Below, in pieces: positions 8,014 through 15,612 of a stretch of 64,000 nucleotides of DNA (position 1 is its first letter; every line of letters starts with the position of its first letter). The stretch spans positions 1 to 64,000 of the forward strand of contig JAEZIZ010000112.1 of the NCBI GenBank assembly GCA_023415915.1. Reading direction: 5' to 3'. Below the pieces are notes generated by a model, which saw only the letters and a program-made list of their open reading frames with translations, was not told the origin of the DNA and ran no database searches. Source of the DNA: Bacillota bacterium (lineage in GTDB: Bacteria; Bacillota; Clostridia; Christensenellales; SZUA-584). The position numbers and the translations under genes are program-made.

Positions 8014-8147
8014 GGGTAAACATGAGTTAAGGGCGGACGAAAGCCCGCGTAGATACAGGGGTTTTCACTTTGCATAGTAAAAGAAGGTAAACAATAGTAA
8101 AGTTTTATAAGGGTAAAAATAAGGGTAAAAAATATAATAAAGGGTAA
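8014..8147. repeat. Left-end AGGGTAAA repeats (probable integrase arm sites)
   Basis: Copies of (A)GGGTAAA or close variants at 8014-8021, 8085-8091, 8110-8117, 8122-8129 and 8141-8147, all in the same orientation. The same motif occurs twice at the right end of the element (21624-21631, 21636-21643). Tyrosine integrases bind such short arm repeats beside the core site. Confidence 0.6.
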
Positions 8148-8164
8148 CTCTTTATGCACGTTTT

Positions 8165-8188
8165 AACAGGCTGAGTAAGCCTGTTTTT
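8165..8188 (+). terminator. Hairpin terminator near the left end
   Basis: Stem AACAGGCT / AGCCTGTT with loop GAGTA, followed on the plus strand by a T run. No plus-strand gene precedes it; it may insulate the element end. The rest of 7992-8413 holds only the arm repeats and a weaker hairpin at 8309-8335 (AAAGAGC / GCTCTTT) that could end the minus-strand transcript of the 96-residue gene. Confidence 0.55.
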
Positions 8189-8413
8189 ACGTTCCCCGGC
8201 AAATCAAAAAATAAGCGAGGATTACGTTGATTCTTTAGATATTTAATACAGCAGATTAATTGAGCAGCAAACAAAACTCGCTTTTTTCAGAAACGTACGA
8301 TATAACGAAAAGAGCCTCAGTTATGGAAGCTCTTTCGCGCTTTATAGTTTATGCGTTGCTTTTCTCGCGGCCACACAAAGCCACTTTTGCGCTTATATGT
8401 ACTGTCCTCGTCG

Positions 8414-8704
8414 TTAGCTCTGCATTTCGAAGTTTTTTCTTACCTCATTTATTGCGGCGTTATAGCCCGCTTCAAAACACATCTGTAATATTTCTGTTTG
8501 GAAATCAGGGGAATACTTTACTATCCACCAGAATAGACTTCCTGTAATATCATAGTCTGGTGCGCCATCACGGCCAGTCAGCTTGTAGTAGTGGTCAAGC
8601 CAGATTCGCCCAATAATATCATACATTCCAATATTCTCAATGGGCGGAATAAATACAGCCTTATCCCTGATTTCAGCGCACTCAATATTGTTTTGTTTGT
8701 CCAT
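8414..8704 (-). CDS. Unknown 96-residue element protein
   Basis: A small acidic-to-neutral protein with aromatic-rich segments (IGRIWLDHYYKLTGRD, ITGSLFWWIVKYSPDF) and a helical C-terminus (EILQMCFEAGYNAAINEVRK). I do not recognise the family. The GGAGGACTA ribosome site just before ATG is strong. It is the last gene of the apparent transcript that starts before the CopG-like gene, and its leader is opposite a candidate antisense RNA. That places it where a tightly limited product (for example a replication or copy-control target) would be, but this is inferred from layout only. Confidence 0.65.
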   Translation of the reverse strand: MDKQNNIECAEIRDKAVFIPPIENIGMYDIIGRIWLDHYYKLTGRDGAPDYDITGSLFWWIVKYSPDFQTEILQMCFEAGYNAAINEVRKNFEMQS

Positions 8705-8732
8705 ACATTAGTCCTCCATACAAATTTATCAT

Positions 8733-8760
8733 TTGACAGCGGCCCTCTATCTGATATAAT
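8733..8760 (+). promoter_or_regulatory. Consensus plus-strand promoter in the leader of the 96-aa gene
   Basis: TTGACA (8733-8738), 16-base spacer, TATAAT (8755-8760): a perfect -35 and -10. No plus-strand coding region follows; the product would be the short RNA at 8767-8841, running against the minus-strand operon. Confidence 0.7.
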
Positions 8761-8766
8761 CCGAAA

Positions 8767-8841
8767 CAAGATAGGGTTTGCCCCTGTCGGTTAGGCGTCC
8801 GTTAATTCTCTTGGTTGGGAGACGGGCGCTCTCTTATTTTT
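8767..8841 (+). ncRNA. Candidate antisense (counter-transcribed) RNA, about 75 nt
   Basis: Begins about 7 bases after a perfect promoter. A small stem AGGG-TTTG-CCCCT (8772-8784) is followed by a larger hairpin (GCGTCCGT 8795-8802 with ACGGGCGC 8822-8829, inner TCTC/GGGA, loop TTGGTT) and a T-rich tract TCTCTTATTTTT. The loop contains a YUNR-type U-turn motif common in counter-transcribed RNAs. It is complementary to the leader of the 96-residue gene and reaches the 3' end of the CopG-like gene. It could merely be a terminator region with a fortuitous promoter, but promoter, structure and position fit an antisense regulator. Confidence 0.55.
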
Positions 8842-9022
8842 GGGCTTTTTTATGTGCTTCTGCATACATCCGATCGATGCCTTGCCGGATTACTTCTGCT
8901 TTGGTAAGCCCTAAAACCTTGCAGCAGTAATCGAGCTTTTCCAAGTCCGCACCTGACATTCTCAACCTGTACCCTTTGTCTTTAGGATTATCGGACGTCG
9001 GGCGACCTGTTCGCGCTGCCAT
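8834..9022 (-). CDS. Ribbon-helix-helix (CopG-like) DNA-binding protein
   Basis: 62 residues. After a basic start with a GRPTSDNPKDK stretch common to many phage and ICE RHH proteins, the segment YRLRMSGADLEKLDYCC-KVLGLTKAEVIRQGIDRMY has the strand-helix-helix pattern of the Arc/MetJ/CopG fold. The ribosome site AAGGGGGTGA precedes the ATG. Its promoter carries two GGATATCC palindromes around the -10, which suggests autorepression. It is followed by the antisense-RNA region and the 96-residue gene. Confidence 0.8.
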   Translation of the reverse strand: MAARTGRPTSDNPKDKGYRLRMSGADLEKLDYCCKVLGLTKAEVIRQGIDRMYAEAHKKAQK

Positions 9023-9042
9023 ACTTCACCCCCTTTATATTT

Positions 9043-9084
9043 ATTGGATATCCATATTATATTAAAGGATATCCAATAAGTCAA
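9043..9084 (-). promoter_or_regulatory. Promoter with paired GGATATCC operators before the CopG-like gene
   Basis: Minus-strand TTGACT (9079-9084), 17-base spacer, TATAAT (9056-9061). An 11-bp inverted repeat (ATTGGATATCC at 9043-9053, GGATATCCAAT at 9067-9077) brackets the -10; each arm itself contains the 8-bp palindrome GGATATCC. This is the expected arrangement for an autoregulating RHH dimer pair. Confidence 0.7.
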
Positions 9085-9304
9085 GAGTTTTTTTTCACAT
9101 GCTTGCGTGTATGTGTCTACATATCGTTAAGCAGATTATAGGAAGCGACGAAAGAAAAATGAGGAATAATGATATTCACATAGGCGGCACTACTTTTTTA
9201 ATGCTGTAAGGTATGAGATATTATGAAAGGGTTTTATTTGTTATTATTTGTCTCGTTAATACAACTAACCTAATAATAAACGCTTCTACGGTAATATAAG
9301 GCTT

Positions 9305-9508
9305 TTATAATAATTCTTTATTATCCTCGCAATTTACTACCTTTGCTTCATTAGCGTTTACAAACTCGTCTATCCATTCTTCTTTAATAATCCACTTGCC
9401 GCCGATCTTCGCTGCCCGTAATTTACCCTGGTAAATATACTCATATGTTGTTCGCTCGCAGATATGCAAAATTGCAGCGACATCAGAAATGGTATAAAAT
9501 GATTTCAT
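9305..9508 (-). CDS. Excisionase-type helix-turn-helix protein
   Basis: 67 residues with an HTH_17/MerR-like winged helix: YTISDVAAILHICERTTYEYIYQGKLRAAKIG split around GGKWIIKEEWIDEFV. Proteins of this size act as excisionases or small regulators in integrative elements. GGAGGAATAAAG precedes ATG 9508. Its location by itself between the CopG-like gene and the GNAT pair, and away from the integrase, makes a regulatory role as likely as a directionality factor. Confidence 0.72.
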   Translation of the reverse strand: MKSFYTISDVAAILHICERTTYEYIYQGKLRAAKIGGKWIIKEEWIDEFVNANEAKVVNCEDNKELL

Positions 9509-9812
9509 ACTTTATTCCTCCAGTATTTTATGAAAGTTGCTATTAAATTATTTTATCATAACAATTCCACATATGGAGGACACTACAGGCATATTGATTG
9601 AATTGTGCTTATATAATACGCAAGATACCAATAATATACCTCACGATATATATAGTATAACAAAAATTATTAAAAATATATTAATTATTTTTCACAAACT
9701 ATTCCATTTTTTATAGAAGTGCATTATAATAAGTGACAACAACCACAACAACTACAAAATTTTTGGTTCTTTTCTGAAAAGGTGTCCATAATATATATAA
9801 GGTGATATAGTT
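9509..9812. other. AT-rich divergent intergenic region
   Basis: No gene seen. It separates the minus-strand HTH gene from the plus-strand GNAT pair and should hold both promoters. A perfect TATAAT at 9731-9736 region (CATTATAATAAG) with TTCCAT 17 bases upstream is a possible plus promoter; CCACATATGG-like symmetry near 9567-9577 may be a regulatory site. Long runs of A/T resemble promoter or origin DNA, but I see no iterons. Confidence 0.4.
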
Positions 9813-9986
9813 ATGGACGAAGAAGAAGTGAAAAATAGAAGAGGAGATGGTCGTATGGCAGCTTCAGCGGCAAATTATGTGTATAAAGCTGTTATAAAAG
9901 GAAATGAAAAATCTGTGCCTCCAATTAGTAAAGAAAAGCTGGCTTTTTTTAAGGTTGCGGTTGATAAATATCTTCGAAAAAAATAA
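9813..9986 (+). CDS. Small basic protein upstream of and coupled to GNAT gene (possible antitoxin)
   Basis: 57 residues, too short for routine gene calls. Acidic start MDEEEVKNRRGDG, a small-residue helix (MAASAANYVYKAV), and a basic end (FFKVAVDKYLRKK). AAGGTGAT lies 5-6 bases before the ATG. The stop overlaps the next start (TAATG), so translation is coupled. Small protein followed by a GNAT enzyme is the gene order of TacAT/AtaRT-type toxin-antitoxin loci, but I do not see a clear ribbon-helix-helix motif, so the antitoxin idea is inference only. Confidence 0.65.
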   Translation: MDEEEVKNRRGDGRMAASAANYVYKAVIKGNEKSVPPISKEKLAFFKVAVDKYLRKK

Positions 9987-10525
9987 TGGCTTTTTACATT
10001 GAAAAAATGAGTCCAAAATATTCGGGGTTAACAAGGAATTTCCGTGTTAACCCCGGTTCTTGTAACAACCCTACTCACTATGAAGAATATCTTAAATATT
10101 ACGCTCAAACGGATCAAATATGTGGTTTAGGAGTTACCCATCTTTTTATTACCGAAGATGAAACAAAAAAACAAAAAATAATAGCAGGATTTATAACTTT
10201 AAAATCTACAAGTTTAATAAAAATATTTGATGAGTATGACGAGGGTCATGGTGCATTAGAAATAACAGAGCTCGCTATTGATATGAATTATGAAAGGCGT
10301 GGTCTGGGCACTCTTTTGGTTCAATATGCAATAACTATAGCAGCAAATTTAAAAAAAGAGTTTTTAGGTATAGAATATGTAGTTTTGTGCGCTGATCCCG
10401 AAGCGGTTAAGTTTTATTCTCGGCCTCCACTAGAGTTTAAAAAATTAGAAGAGTATTACTCTATACCTAGAGAAGACTGGAATAGAAACTGTACCCCGAT
10501 GTTGATTAAATTGCCAAATAGTTAA
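9986..10525 (+). CDS. GNAT-family N-acetyltransferase
   Basis: 179 residues. Acetyl-CoA site visible: ALEITELAIDMNYERRGLGTLLVQYA contains the strand 4 and the R/Q-x-x-G-x-G/A loop (ERRGLGT); the C-terminal part (CADPEAVKFYSRPPLEFKKLEEYY) has the NAxxFYxxxGF-like motif. Substrate unknown. It overlaps the 57-residue gene by one base. Base composition is AT-rich compared with the host genes. The pair fits an acetylating toxin with its antidote, or a cargo acetyltransferase such as a resistance enzyme. Confidence 0.82.
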   Translation: MAFYIEKMSPKYSGLTRNFRVNPGSCNNPTHYEEYLKYYAQTDQICGLGVTHLFITEDETKKQKIIAGFITLKSTSLIKIFDEYDEGHGALEITELAIDMNYERRGLGTLLVQYAITIAANLKKEFLGIEYVVLCADPEAVKFYSRPPLEFKKLEEYYSIPREDWNRNCTPMLIKLPNS

Positions 10526-10529
10526 ACTG

Positions 10530-10631
10530 TTATATCCTCGCCTGTCCCAAAACCATACTAAACATATCATTTTCACGATTATTATATCTGAAACAAAACT
10601 CGTCTACATAACGTTGCATGTAAAGGCTTGC
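10530..10631 (-). pseudogene. C-terminal remnant of an IS1595-like (ISXO2-type) transposase
   Basis: An open frame without its own start reads SLYMQRYVDEFCFRYNNR and ends with LGQARI and a stop. A Y-hydrophobic-D-E-F-x-F-R-Y/F-N-x-R motif close to the C-terminus is characteristic of ISXO2-like transposases. The upstream frame is closed by a TGA and no catalytic part remains. It marks the point where phage genes after the tape measure are missing. Confidence 0.5.
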
Positions 10632-10713
10632 TCAATTTGTCATGTCTTAAATACTTAAGAGCCTGAAATTCTTCAAATATCTCCCTATATAATTTTTCGT
10701 TGATTTCCGGCAT
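10582..10713 (-). CDS. 43-codon ORF in the decayed region
   Basis: Starts MPEINEKLYREIFEEFQALK, with a strong CGGAGG site seven bases ahead, and ends after HATLCRRVLFQI in a frame overlapping the transposase remnant. The frame is also open upstream (KRKDGAFQPAGTIFTEVC), so it may be the 3' part of a broken gene whose end was altered by the insertion. I do not recognise it; it may not make a product. Confidence 0.3.
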   Translation of the reverse strand: MPEINEKLYREIFEEFQALKYLRHDKLSKPLHATLCRRVLFQI

Positions 10714-10874
10714 ACAAACCTCCGTAAATATCGTCCCTGCTGGCTGGAACGCCCCGTCTTTGCGTTTTGCACCTGTACCGCGAGTATTCCGTCACGTGGA
10801 TTGTCCGTAGAGGCCTTGTAGGGGCTTTAGGGCATTTTTCGCTTCAGAGTTATTATCATGAACATTATCAGCCT

Positions 10875-13800
10875 TTACCATCGATTAAAACGTATATTAT
10901 GTACTCCTTTGGCTGCCCTTTTCCGTTCTATTTCCTCGGCCAGCCCCTGCGATATTTTCTTTATGTCTGCGTCACTGCGTACTACCATTCCCCTGGCGTC
11001 AACATTGATATTAATATTACTCGTTGCTGGCTTTTCGCTTGCTCCCGACAGATTATAAAGGATAGGCGTCGCTTTAATCGTTACGTCTTTCATGGTGTCC
11101 ACGTAAGCATCATTAGCGGCCATAGCGAACTTACCGACAGTCTTCTCCATCTTTTTAGCCTGCTCTTCAAACGGATATATATAACTTTCTGCCGTCTGAG
11201 TAGCTTCTTTAATGGCTAATTTGGATGGGGAGTGCTGCTGGTAATAGTCCTTCCAGCCTCTGTTTGCAGCTCTGGCTAATGCCGCCGATGCGTCGTAAAC
11301 ATCGTCTATTTTATCTCTTAATCCCTTCGCGTAACTGCCGCCCGTGTCTCTTCCAGCCTTGCCCGCTTCTTCGACTTTATTCATATCTTTGACAAGACCG
11401 TCCAACCTAGCGTTGATAGAATCCATCTTTGTTTTAAAGTCGGTTTCCATGTCCGCTATAATATTTGAGTAGTTTTGCTTACCCTCTTCTACTTTTCCGA
11501 ACGTTTCATTGAGCCTCTTGATTTCCTTTTCTCCGCCCTCAACAATCGCCGCGAGATATTTTGCGGATTCCTGCGAGCCGTCCGAGAGCTTTTGCACAAG
11601 GCCTTTATCTACGCCCTTTTCCATCGCCTTTTTGATGTTGTCGGCGTAGGTGTCTAAATAAGCAACTTGCGAATCAAGAGCCTTTATAAGGTCATTCACG
11701 CTCTTTTCCGGCTTGGAGCTCATATCTTCAAACAGCCCAATTTGCCCGCTTATGTTATCATAGGCTGCTTTATATGCCGTTTCGTACGCTGCAGCAAGGT
11801 TGTTAAGCTCCTGTTCGACGGAAAGAAGGGCGTTATACTGTTCTTGTTGTGCCGCGGTGAATTCGGAGCTGTTTTCTGCGTTTTCGCTTTGTGCGGCTGT
11901 TATCCCTTCGTAACCTTCTTTTGCAAACGTTAACTCTTCTCCTAGTTTCCCGAGGGATTCGTTACTCTTGTCTATTGCCTCCTTATACTCGTTTGATTGG
12001 ATAGTGGATTTATATATCTCGCCGTTTACGTCCTGAAGTTTATCATTGATGTCTAACAGTACCGGATCCCACGCAGCGCCGGCGTCTTCAAGGTTTCCGG
12101 TCTTTTTAGCAAGCTCTTCCGCATTTTTATTAAGCTCTTTTGTCCGGTTTACTTGTTCTTCTAAAAGCTCATTCCTGCGCTTCTCAAGCCCTTCACGTCT
12201 TTTGTCCTCGGCCGCTTTCTTGCGCTCGATGTCATATAAATCAACCTTAATTTCGGCTTCTTGAGCGAGCAGATCGTTATATTTTTTCTGATAAGCCTCT
12301 TGAAGATATTTCTGTTTCAGGGCTTCGATGTTCAGCAGTAAAGCCTCAGTGCTGCCCTTGATAAGTCCGGTCTGCTCGTCTATCTCCAAATTGAGTTCCG
12401 GCATTATCTCATTTAGTTGCTCTACTATCGCCCTGTATCTGGCCTGTTCTTCGTTAGTCTTGAGCCCCTGCGCTTCAAGGTCTTTTAGTTCGTCTACATA
12501 ACTCTGCGCCGTAAGAGCCGCAACTTCGGCGGATTCTTTCGAATCGTCAAAAGCTTTGTTGATTTCTTTTACTTTTTCGGACGCATTAAACGCCGCCTCC
12601 GCCAGCTCTTCAGCGCGTGTAATATCATCATCGAACGAGAGAGCTAACGTTCCCAGCGCAGCCGTCAGAGCTACAACAGCGGTTATTACAAGCGTTACTC
12701 CGCCTGTCGCGGTATCTAAAGCTGCTTTGAAAGCTACAAGAGCCTTTGCGCCAACGGTAGACGCTAATGTCATGGCCGTTATTCCGGCCACCATAACCCC
12801 AAGCCCGACAGTAACGGCGCTTATAATAGGCACGGCAGCGTCGTTGGCTTCCAGAAAATCATTTATCCAGTCTAGTGCTCCGGTCCCGGCATCTATAAGT
12901 TGATTCAACGCCGGATTAAGCTGGTTTCCGACTGTGATTTTCACGCGCTCAAAAGCGTTATCTAACAGCTGCAGGCGGCTTTCGGTCGTGCTGTATCTTA
13001 ACTGTGCTTCTTTGGTTAGCGCGGTGTTCTCAGCCCATGCTTTATTTGAAAGGTTGACTGATTTAGCGACTAAATCAGAGGCAAGGCTTAAGGATTTGAG
13101 CATGTTAGACTGTTTTATGCCGGACAGCCCCATCTCGTCCAGGACTAGCGTTGCGCTCTCGCCTTGTGATTCCAGCTTTCCAAGCCCGGTCAGAAACGCT
13201 TGTATGGCTTCAATCGGTGTGGTCTTCCACTTTACCGAAAATTCATCCGACGTCATTCCCGCGATACGCGCGAAGTCTTGAAGGGTTTCAGCGCCTCCGG
13301 AAACCGCCTTTTCTATCGCGGTGAGGGTTTGCGTCATGGCCGTGCCGCCAGCTTCAGCCTCAATACCGACAGACGACATAGCGGTCGCTAGGGCGAGTAT
13401 TTCAGGTTCCGTAAGCTTTGCCATCGTGGCCCCGGACGCCAGCCGTATTGCCATGTTTGCGATATCCGCCTCTGTCGTGGCGAAATTATTTCCGAGCGCA
13501 ACTACAGTAGAGCCTAGCCGCCCGAAGTCTTTCTGCGCCATGTTTGTGATGTTTGCAAACTTCGCAAACGTCTGGGCCGCCTGTTCGCCGGAAAGGTTTG
13601 TCGCAACGCCCAAGTCGGCCATTACGCCTGTAAAGGCTACGAGGTAATCTTTCGCTATGCCGAGCTGCCCCGCGTTCTCGGTAATTTTTGCGAGATCGGC
13701 CGCGGCCATCGGGATAGTGCCTGATAAATCTTTAAGCGATTCCGCCATCCCCGCCAGTTCTTCATCCGTTAAGTCTGTCGTCTTTTCAACGCCTGTAATA

Positions 13801-14525
13801 GCGGATTCAAACCTATTAGATGCCTCTATGCATGCAATAAACCCATCAGCTACTTGTTTTAAGGCAGCCGCAAGCCCTACGGACGATAAAGCCGCGCTTA
13901 AAGAGTCAACAGATTCCTTTGTTACCCTAGTATCGTTCCCGAATTTGTCTATAGATTTTGCGCATCTGTCCGTGCTGTTTCGGGCTTCATCAAGATATTT
14001 GTCAGTCTTCCTTATCTCGTCGGCGGTCTTATTAAGTTCTGTCTGGGCTTTATTTAAAGAGGTCTGCCAGTTGTTTGCGCCCTTCTCGGCTGCTTGGAGT
14101 TTGGCTTCGTTTTTCTCGAGCTCTTTTTTAAGCTTTTCGGTTTCCTCGATGAGTTTTTTCTGTTCCTCGGTCGTATCGCCTTCGGCCTGTTTCAGCTTTT
14201 CAAGGGCTTCTTCGTTCGCCGCTATCTTTTGGGTAAGCTCGTCCTTTTTATCCTTATACGAATCAACGGCGGCCTGTGCGTTCTTATATGCGGCGTCAAG
14301 CTCTTTTACCTTGTTCGCCTGTGTAGCCTGAAGGTCTGTAAGCGCTTTTTGTTTAGCCGTCAGCGCCTCCATGCTATTGGCGTTCGCTTTATACTGGCTC
14401 TGGACTAAATCGAGAGCAGAGGCATTTTTCTTAAGTTCTGCGTTTATCGCGGCGATGGCTTGCCTGTATTGAGCCTCGCCGTCAATAGCGTACCTGGTTG
14501 ATATAGTGCGTTTTGCCAATGTCAT
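10875..14525 (-). CDS. Phage tail tape-measure protein
   Basis: About 1,216 residues. N-terminal long coiled coil (about 20-200, rich in E/K/A/Q repeats), then the TP901-type conserved block (LAKITENAGQLGI, AAQTFAKFANIT, LASGATMAKLTEPEILALA, SVGIEAEAGGTAMTQ), a central hydrophobic region (VTVGLGVMVAGITAM, GVTLVITAVVALTAAL), a second coiled coil, and an apparently complete C-terminus (ADIKKISQGLAEEIERK). It sets tail length in long-tailed phages. ATG 14525 follows AGAAAGGGTG; a TTG two codons later is also possible. The genes that usually follow (distal tail, tail endopeptidase) are missing. Confidence 0.92.
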   Translation of the reverse strand: MTLAKRTISTRYAIDGEAQYRQAIAAINAELKKNASALDLVQSQYKANANSMEALTAKQKALTDLQATQANKVKELDAAYKNAQAAVDSYKDKKDELTQKIAANEEALEKLKQAEGDTTEEQKKLIEETEKLKKELEKNEAKLQAAEKGANNWQTSLNKAQTELNKTADEIRKTDKYLDEARNSTDRCAKSIDKFGNDTRVTKESVDSLSAALSSVGLAAALKQVADGFIACIEASNRFESAITGVEKTTDLTDEELAGMAESLKDLSGTIPMAAADLAKITENAGQLGIAKDYLVAFTGVMADLGVATNLSGEQAAQTFAKFANITNMAQKDFGRLGSTVVALGNNFATTEADIANMAIRLASGATMAKLTEPEILALATAMSSVGIEAEAGGTAMTQTLTAIEKAVSGGAETLQDFARIAGMTSDEFSVKWKTTPIEAIQAFLTGLGKLESQGESATLVLDEMGLSGIKQSNMLKSLSLASDLVAKSVNLSNKAWAENTALTKEAQLRYSTTESRLQLLDNAFERVKITVGNQLNPALNQLIDAGTGALDWINDFLEANDAAVPIISAVTVGLGVMVAGITAMTLASTVGAKALVAFKAALDTATGGVTLVITAVVALTAALGTLALSFDDDITRAEELAEAAFNASEKVKEINKAFDDSKESAEVAALTAQSYVDELKDLEAQGLKTNEEQARYRAIVEQLNEIMPELNLEIDEQTGLIKGSTEALLLNIEALKQKYLQEAYQKKYNDLLAQEAEIKVDLYDIERKKAAEDKRREGLEKRRNELLEEQVNRTKELNKNAEELAKKTGNLEDAGAAWDPVLLDINDKLQDVNGEIYKSTIQSNEYKEAIDKSNESLGKLGEELTFAKEGYEGITAAQSENAENSSEFTAAQQEQYNALLSVEQELNNLAAAYETAYKAAYDNISGQIGLFEDMSSKPEKSVNDLIKALDSQVAYLDTYADNIKKAMEKGVDKGLVQKLSDGSQESAKYLAAIVEGGEKEIKRLNETFGKVEEGKQNYSNIIADMETDFKTKMDSINARLDGLVKDMNKVEEAGKAGRDTGGSYAKGLRDKIDDVYDASAALARAANRGWKDYYQQHSPSKLAIKEATQTAESYIYPFEEQAKKMEKTVGKFAMAANDAYVDTMKDVTIKATPILYNLSGASEKPATSNININVDARGMVVRSDADIKKISQGLAEEIERKRAAKGVHNIRFNRW

Positions 14526-14556
14526 CACCCTTTCTGTTGACATCGGCACTCCGGCA

Positions 14557-14709
14557 CTACTTGTCAGATCTTATAATAATCTCGAATATCTTTCCGCAGT
14601 TTCGCCCTTTACACTTTACATGAAGTCCTTTGCATACAGCGCCCTTATCGCGTTCTATGGGCATTTTGTATCCGCAAAAAGGACACGTTATTTTTTTGCG
14701 CGTTTCCAT
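14557..14709 (-). CDS. Com-like zinc-ribbon phage protein
   Basis: 50 residues: ITCPFCGYKMPIER followed by CKGLHVKCKGRNCGKIFE. Four cysteines in CxxC and CxxxxC pairs form a zinc ribbon like that of phage Mu Com and similar small proteins of Clostridia prophages. Com activates translation of a DNA-modification gene in Mu, but no such gene is here. It lies between the tail chaperone (stop 3 bases upstream of its ATG) and the tape-measure gene. Confidence 0.75.
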   Translation of the reverse strand: METRKKITCPFCGYKMPIERDKGAVCKGLHVKCKGRNCGKIFEIIIRSDK

Positions 14710-14712
14710 TTT

Positions 14713-15057
14713 TCATTGTTTACCGCCTCTTATTGGTGTTAGTGCGGATTTTTGAAAAAACCTTGTTGCATTGCTCGCTATATATGCCATAACGTCTATA
14801 CAGTCCTGAACGTCGGGCACGCGATTTGCAAAAATCTTTTCTGCCGCTTTTTCATCGTTCAGGATTTCGTTAAAATATCCCTTGTAGGCCGTTATGACTT
14901 CATCGTCTGTCTTTTCATCGTTGCAAAATTGCTTGACGATATCCGCGGCTTCCTTAGTGCGTTGCATTATAATTTTGTCTACTTTTGTTCCGGCTTCAAT
15001 TACAAATTCGTTGCCGGCAATGTTTAATTCCACTTTTCGGTCCCTAAATTCAAACAC
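14713..15057 (-). CDS. Phage tail assembly chaperone-like protein
   Basis: 114 residues, starting FEFRDRKVELNIAGNEFVIE and mostly helical afterwards. The position directly before the tape-measure module and the composition (small beta start, then helices with VDKIIMQRTKEAADIV) match tail assembly chaperones of siphoviruses. I see no slippery sequence for a frameshifted second product. Family assignment rests mainly on gene order. Confidence 0.6.
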   Translation of the reverse strand: MFEFRDRKVELNIAGNEFVIEAGTKVDKIIMQRTKEAADIVKQFCNDEKTDDEVITAYKGYFNEILNDEKAAEKIFANRVPDVQDCIDVMAYIASNATRFFQKSALTPIRGGKQ

Positions 15058-15069
15058 TTTTTCAACCCC

Positions 15070-15612
15070 CTAAATAATAATCTTTCCGTAAGCTATCTTG
15101 CGGGTCCCTGGCAGATTGATACCCTTAGTACACTTAATAAAGCCGCCGATATTAAAAGTCTTAACCGGTTCTGTTTGTGCAGCAGATGAAGACCAGTCCG
15201 TACCTATCATGTGTTCAAGATAAACGGCCTCATCCTCTCCATACGTCATGATCCGTTTTAACTTATCTTCAGCATAGCCTTGAGCTAACTTTTCACTATG
15301 TTCTCCAAAGCCATTACCTTGCCGAAATTGCCATAAGTGAAATGTTTCATGAAAAACTGTCTCTTTAATATCTTCCGGGAAGAGCTGATCGCGGATATAA
15401 ATCGTATCGGGATCGGCTCCTTTAAACAGCCCTCGTATATCCGTTTCATGCTCGAACGTTTCAACCGGATTTAGAACATGAGCGACGAGGTCAAACCACT
15501 TTATGCGGACCATCGGGAGCCTTAATTCCTTCCGGGCCGCCGCCAGCGCCATGTACGCCGCCTTCCGTGTATCAAAATCAATTTCGGATTCTTTTATTAC
15601 TGCAAATTTCAT
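15070..15612 (-). CDS. Zincin-like metallopeptidase-domain element protein
   Basis: 180 residues. HETFHLWQFRQGNGFGEHSEKLAQGYAEDK contains the HExxH zinc motif with a downstream glutamate/aspartate helix, as in the small minimal metallopeptidases and SprT-like proteins of mobile elements. Function unknown; candidates are processing of a structural protein or a toxin-like activity. The gene overlaps the upstream coiled-coil gene by 4 bases (ATGA), so the two are translated together. Confidence 0.65.
   Translation of the reverse strand: MKFAVIKESEIDFDTRKAAYMALAAARKELRLPMVRIKWFDLVAHVLNPVETFEHETDIRGLFKGADPDTIYIRDQLFPEDIKETVFHETFHLWQFRQGNGFGEHSEKLAQGYAEDKLKRIMTYGEDEAVYLEHMIGTDWSSSAAQTEPVKTFNIGGFIKCTKGINLPGTRKIAYGKIII

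Noticed and set aside
7736..8023. Minus-strand ORF crossing the attL junction
   Set aside because: It spans the boundary between host and element, overlaps the terminator, and has no ribosome site.
8260..8547. Plus-strand 95-codon ORF
   Set aside because: It overlaps the better supported minus-strand 96-residue gene and has no convincing start signal.
10767..11219. Plus-strand ORF opposite the tape-measure gene
   Set aside because: Shadow of a long coding region; Cys/His/Tyr-rich composition typical of antisense frames.
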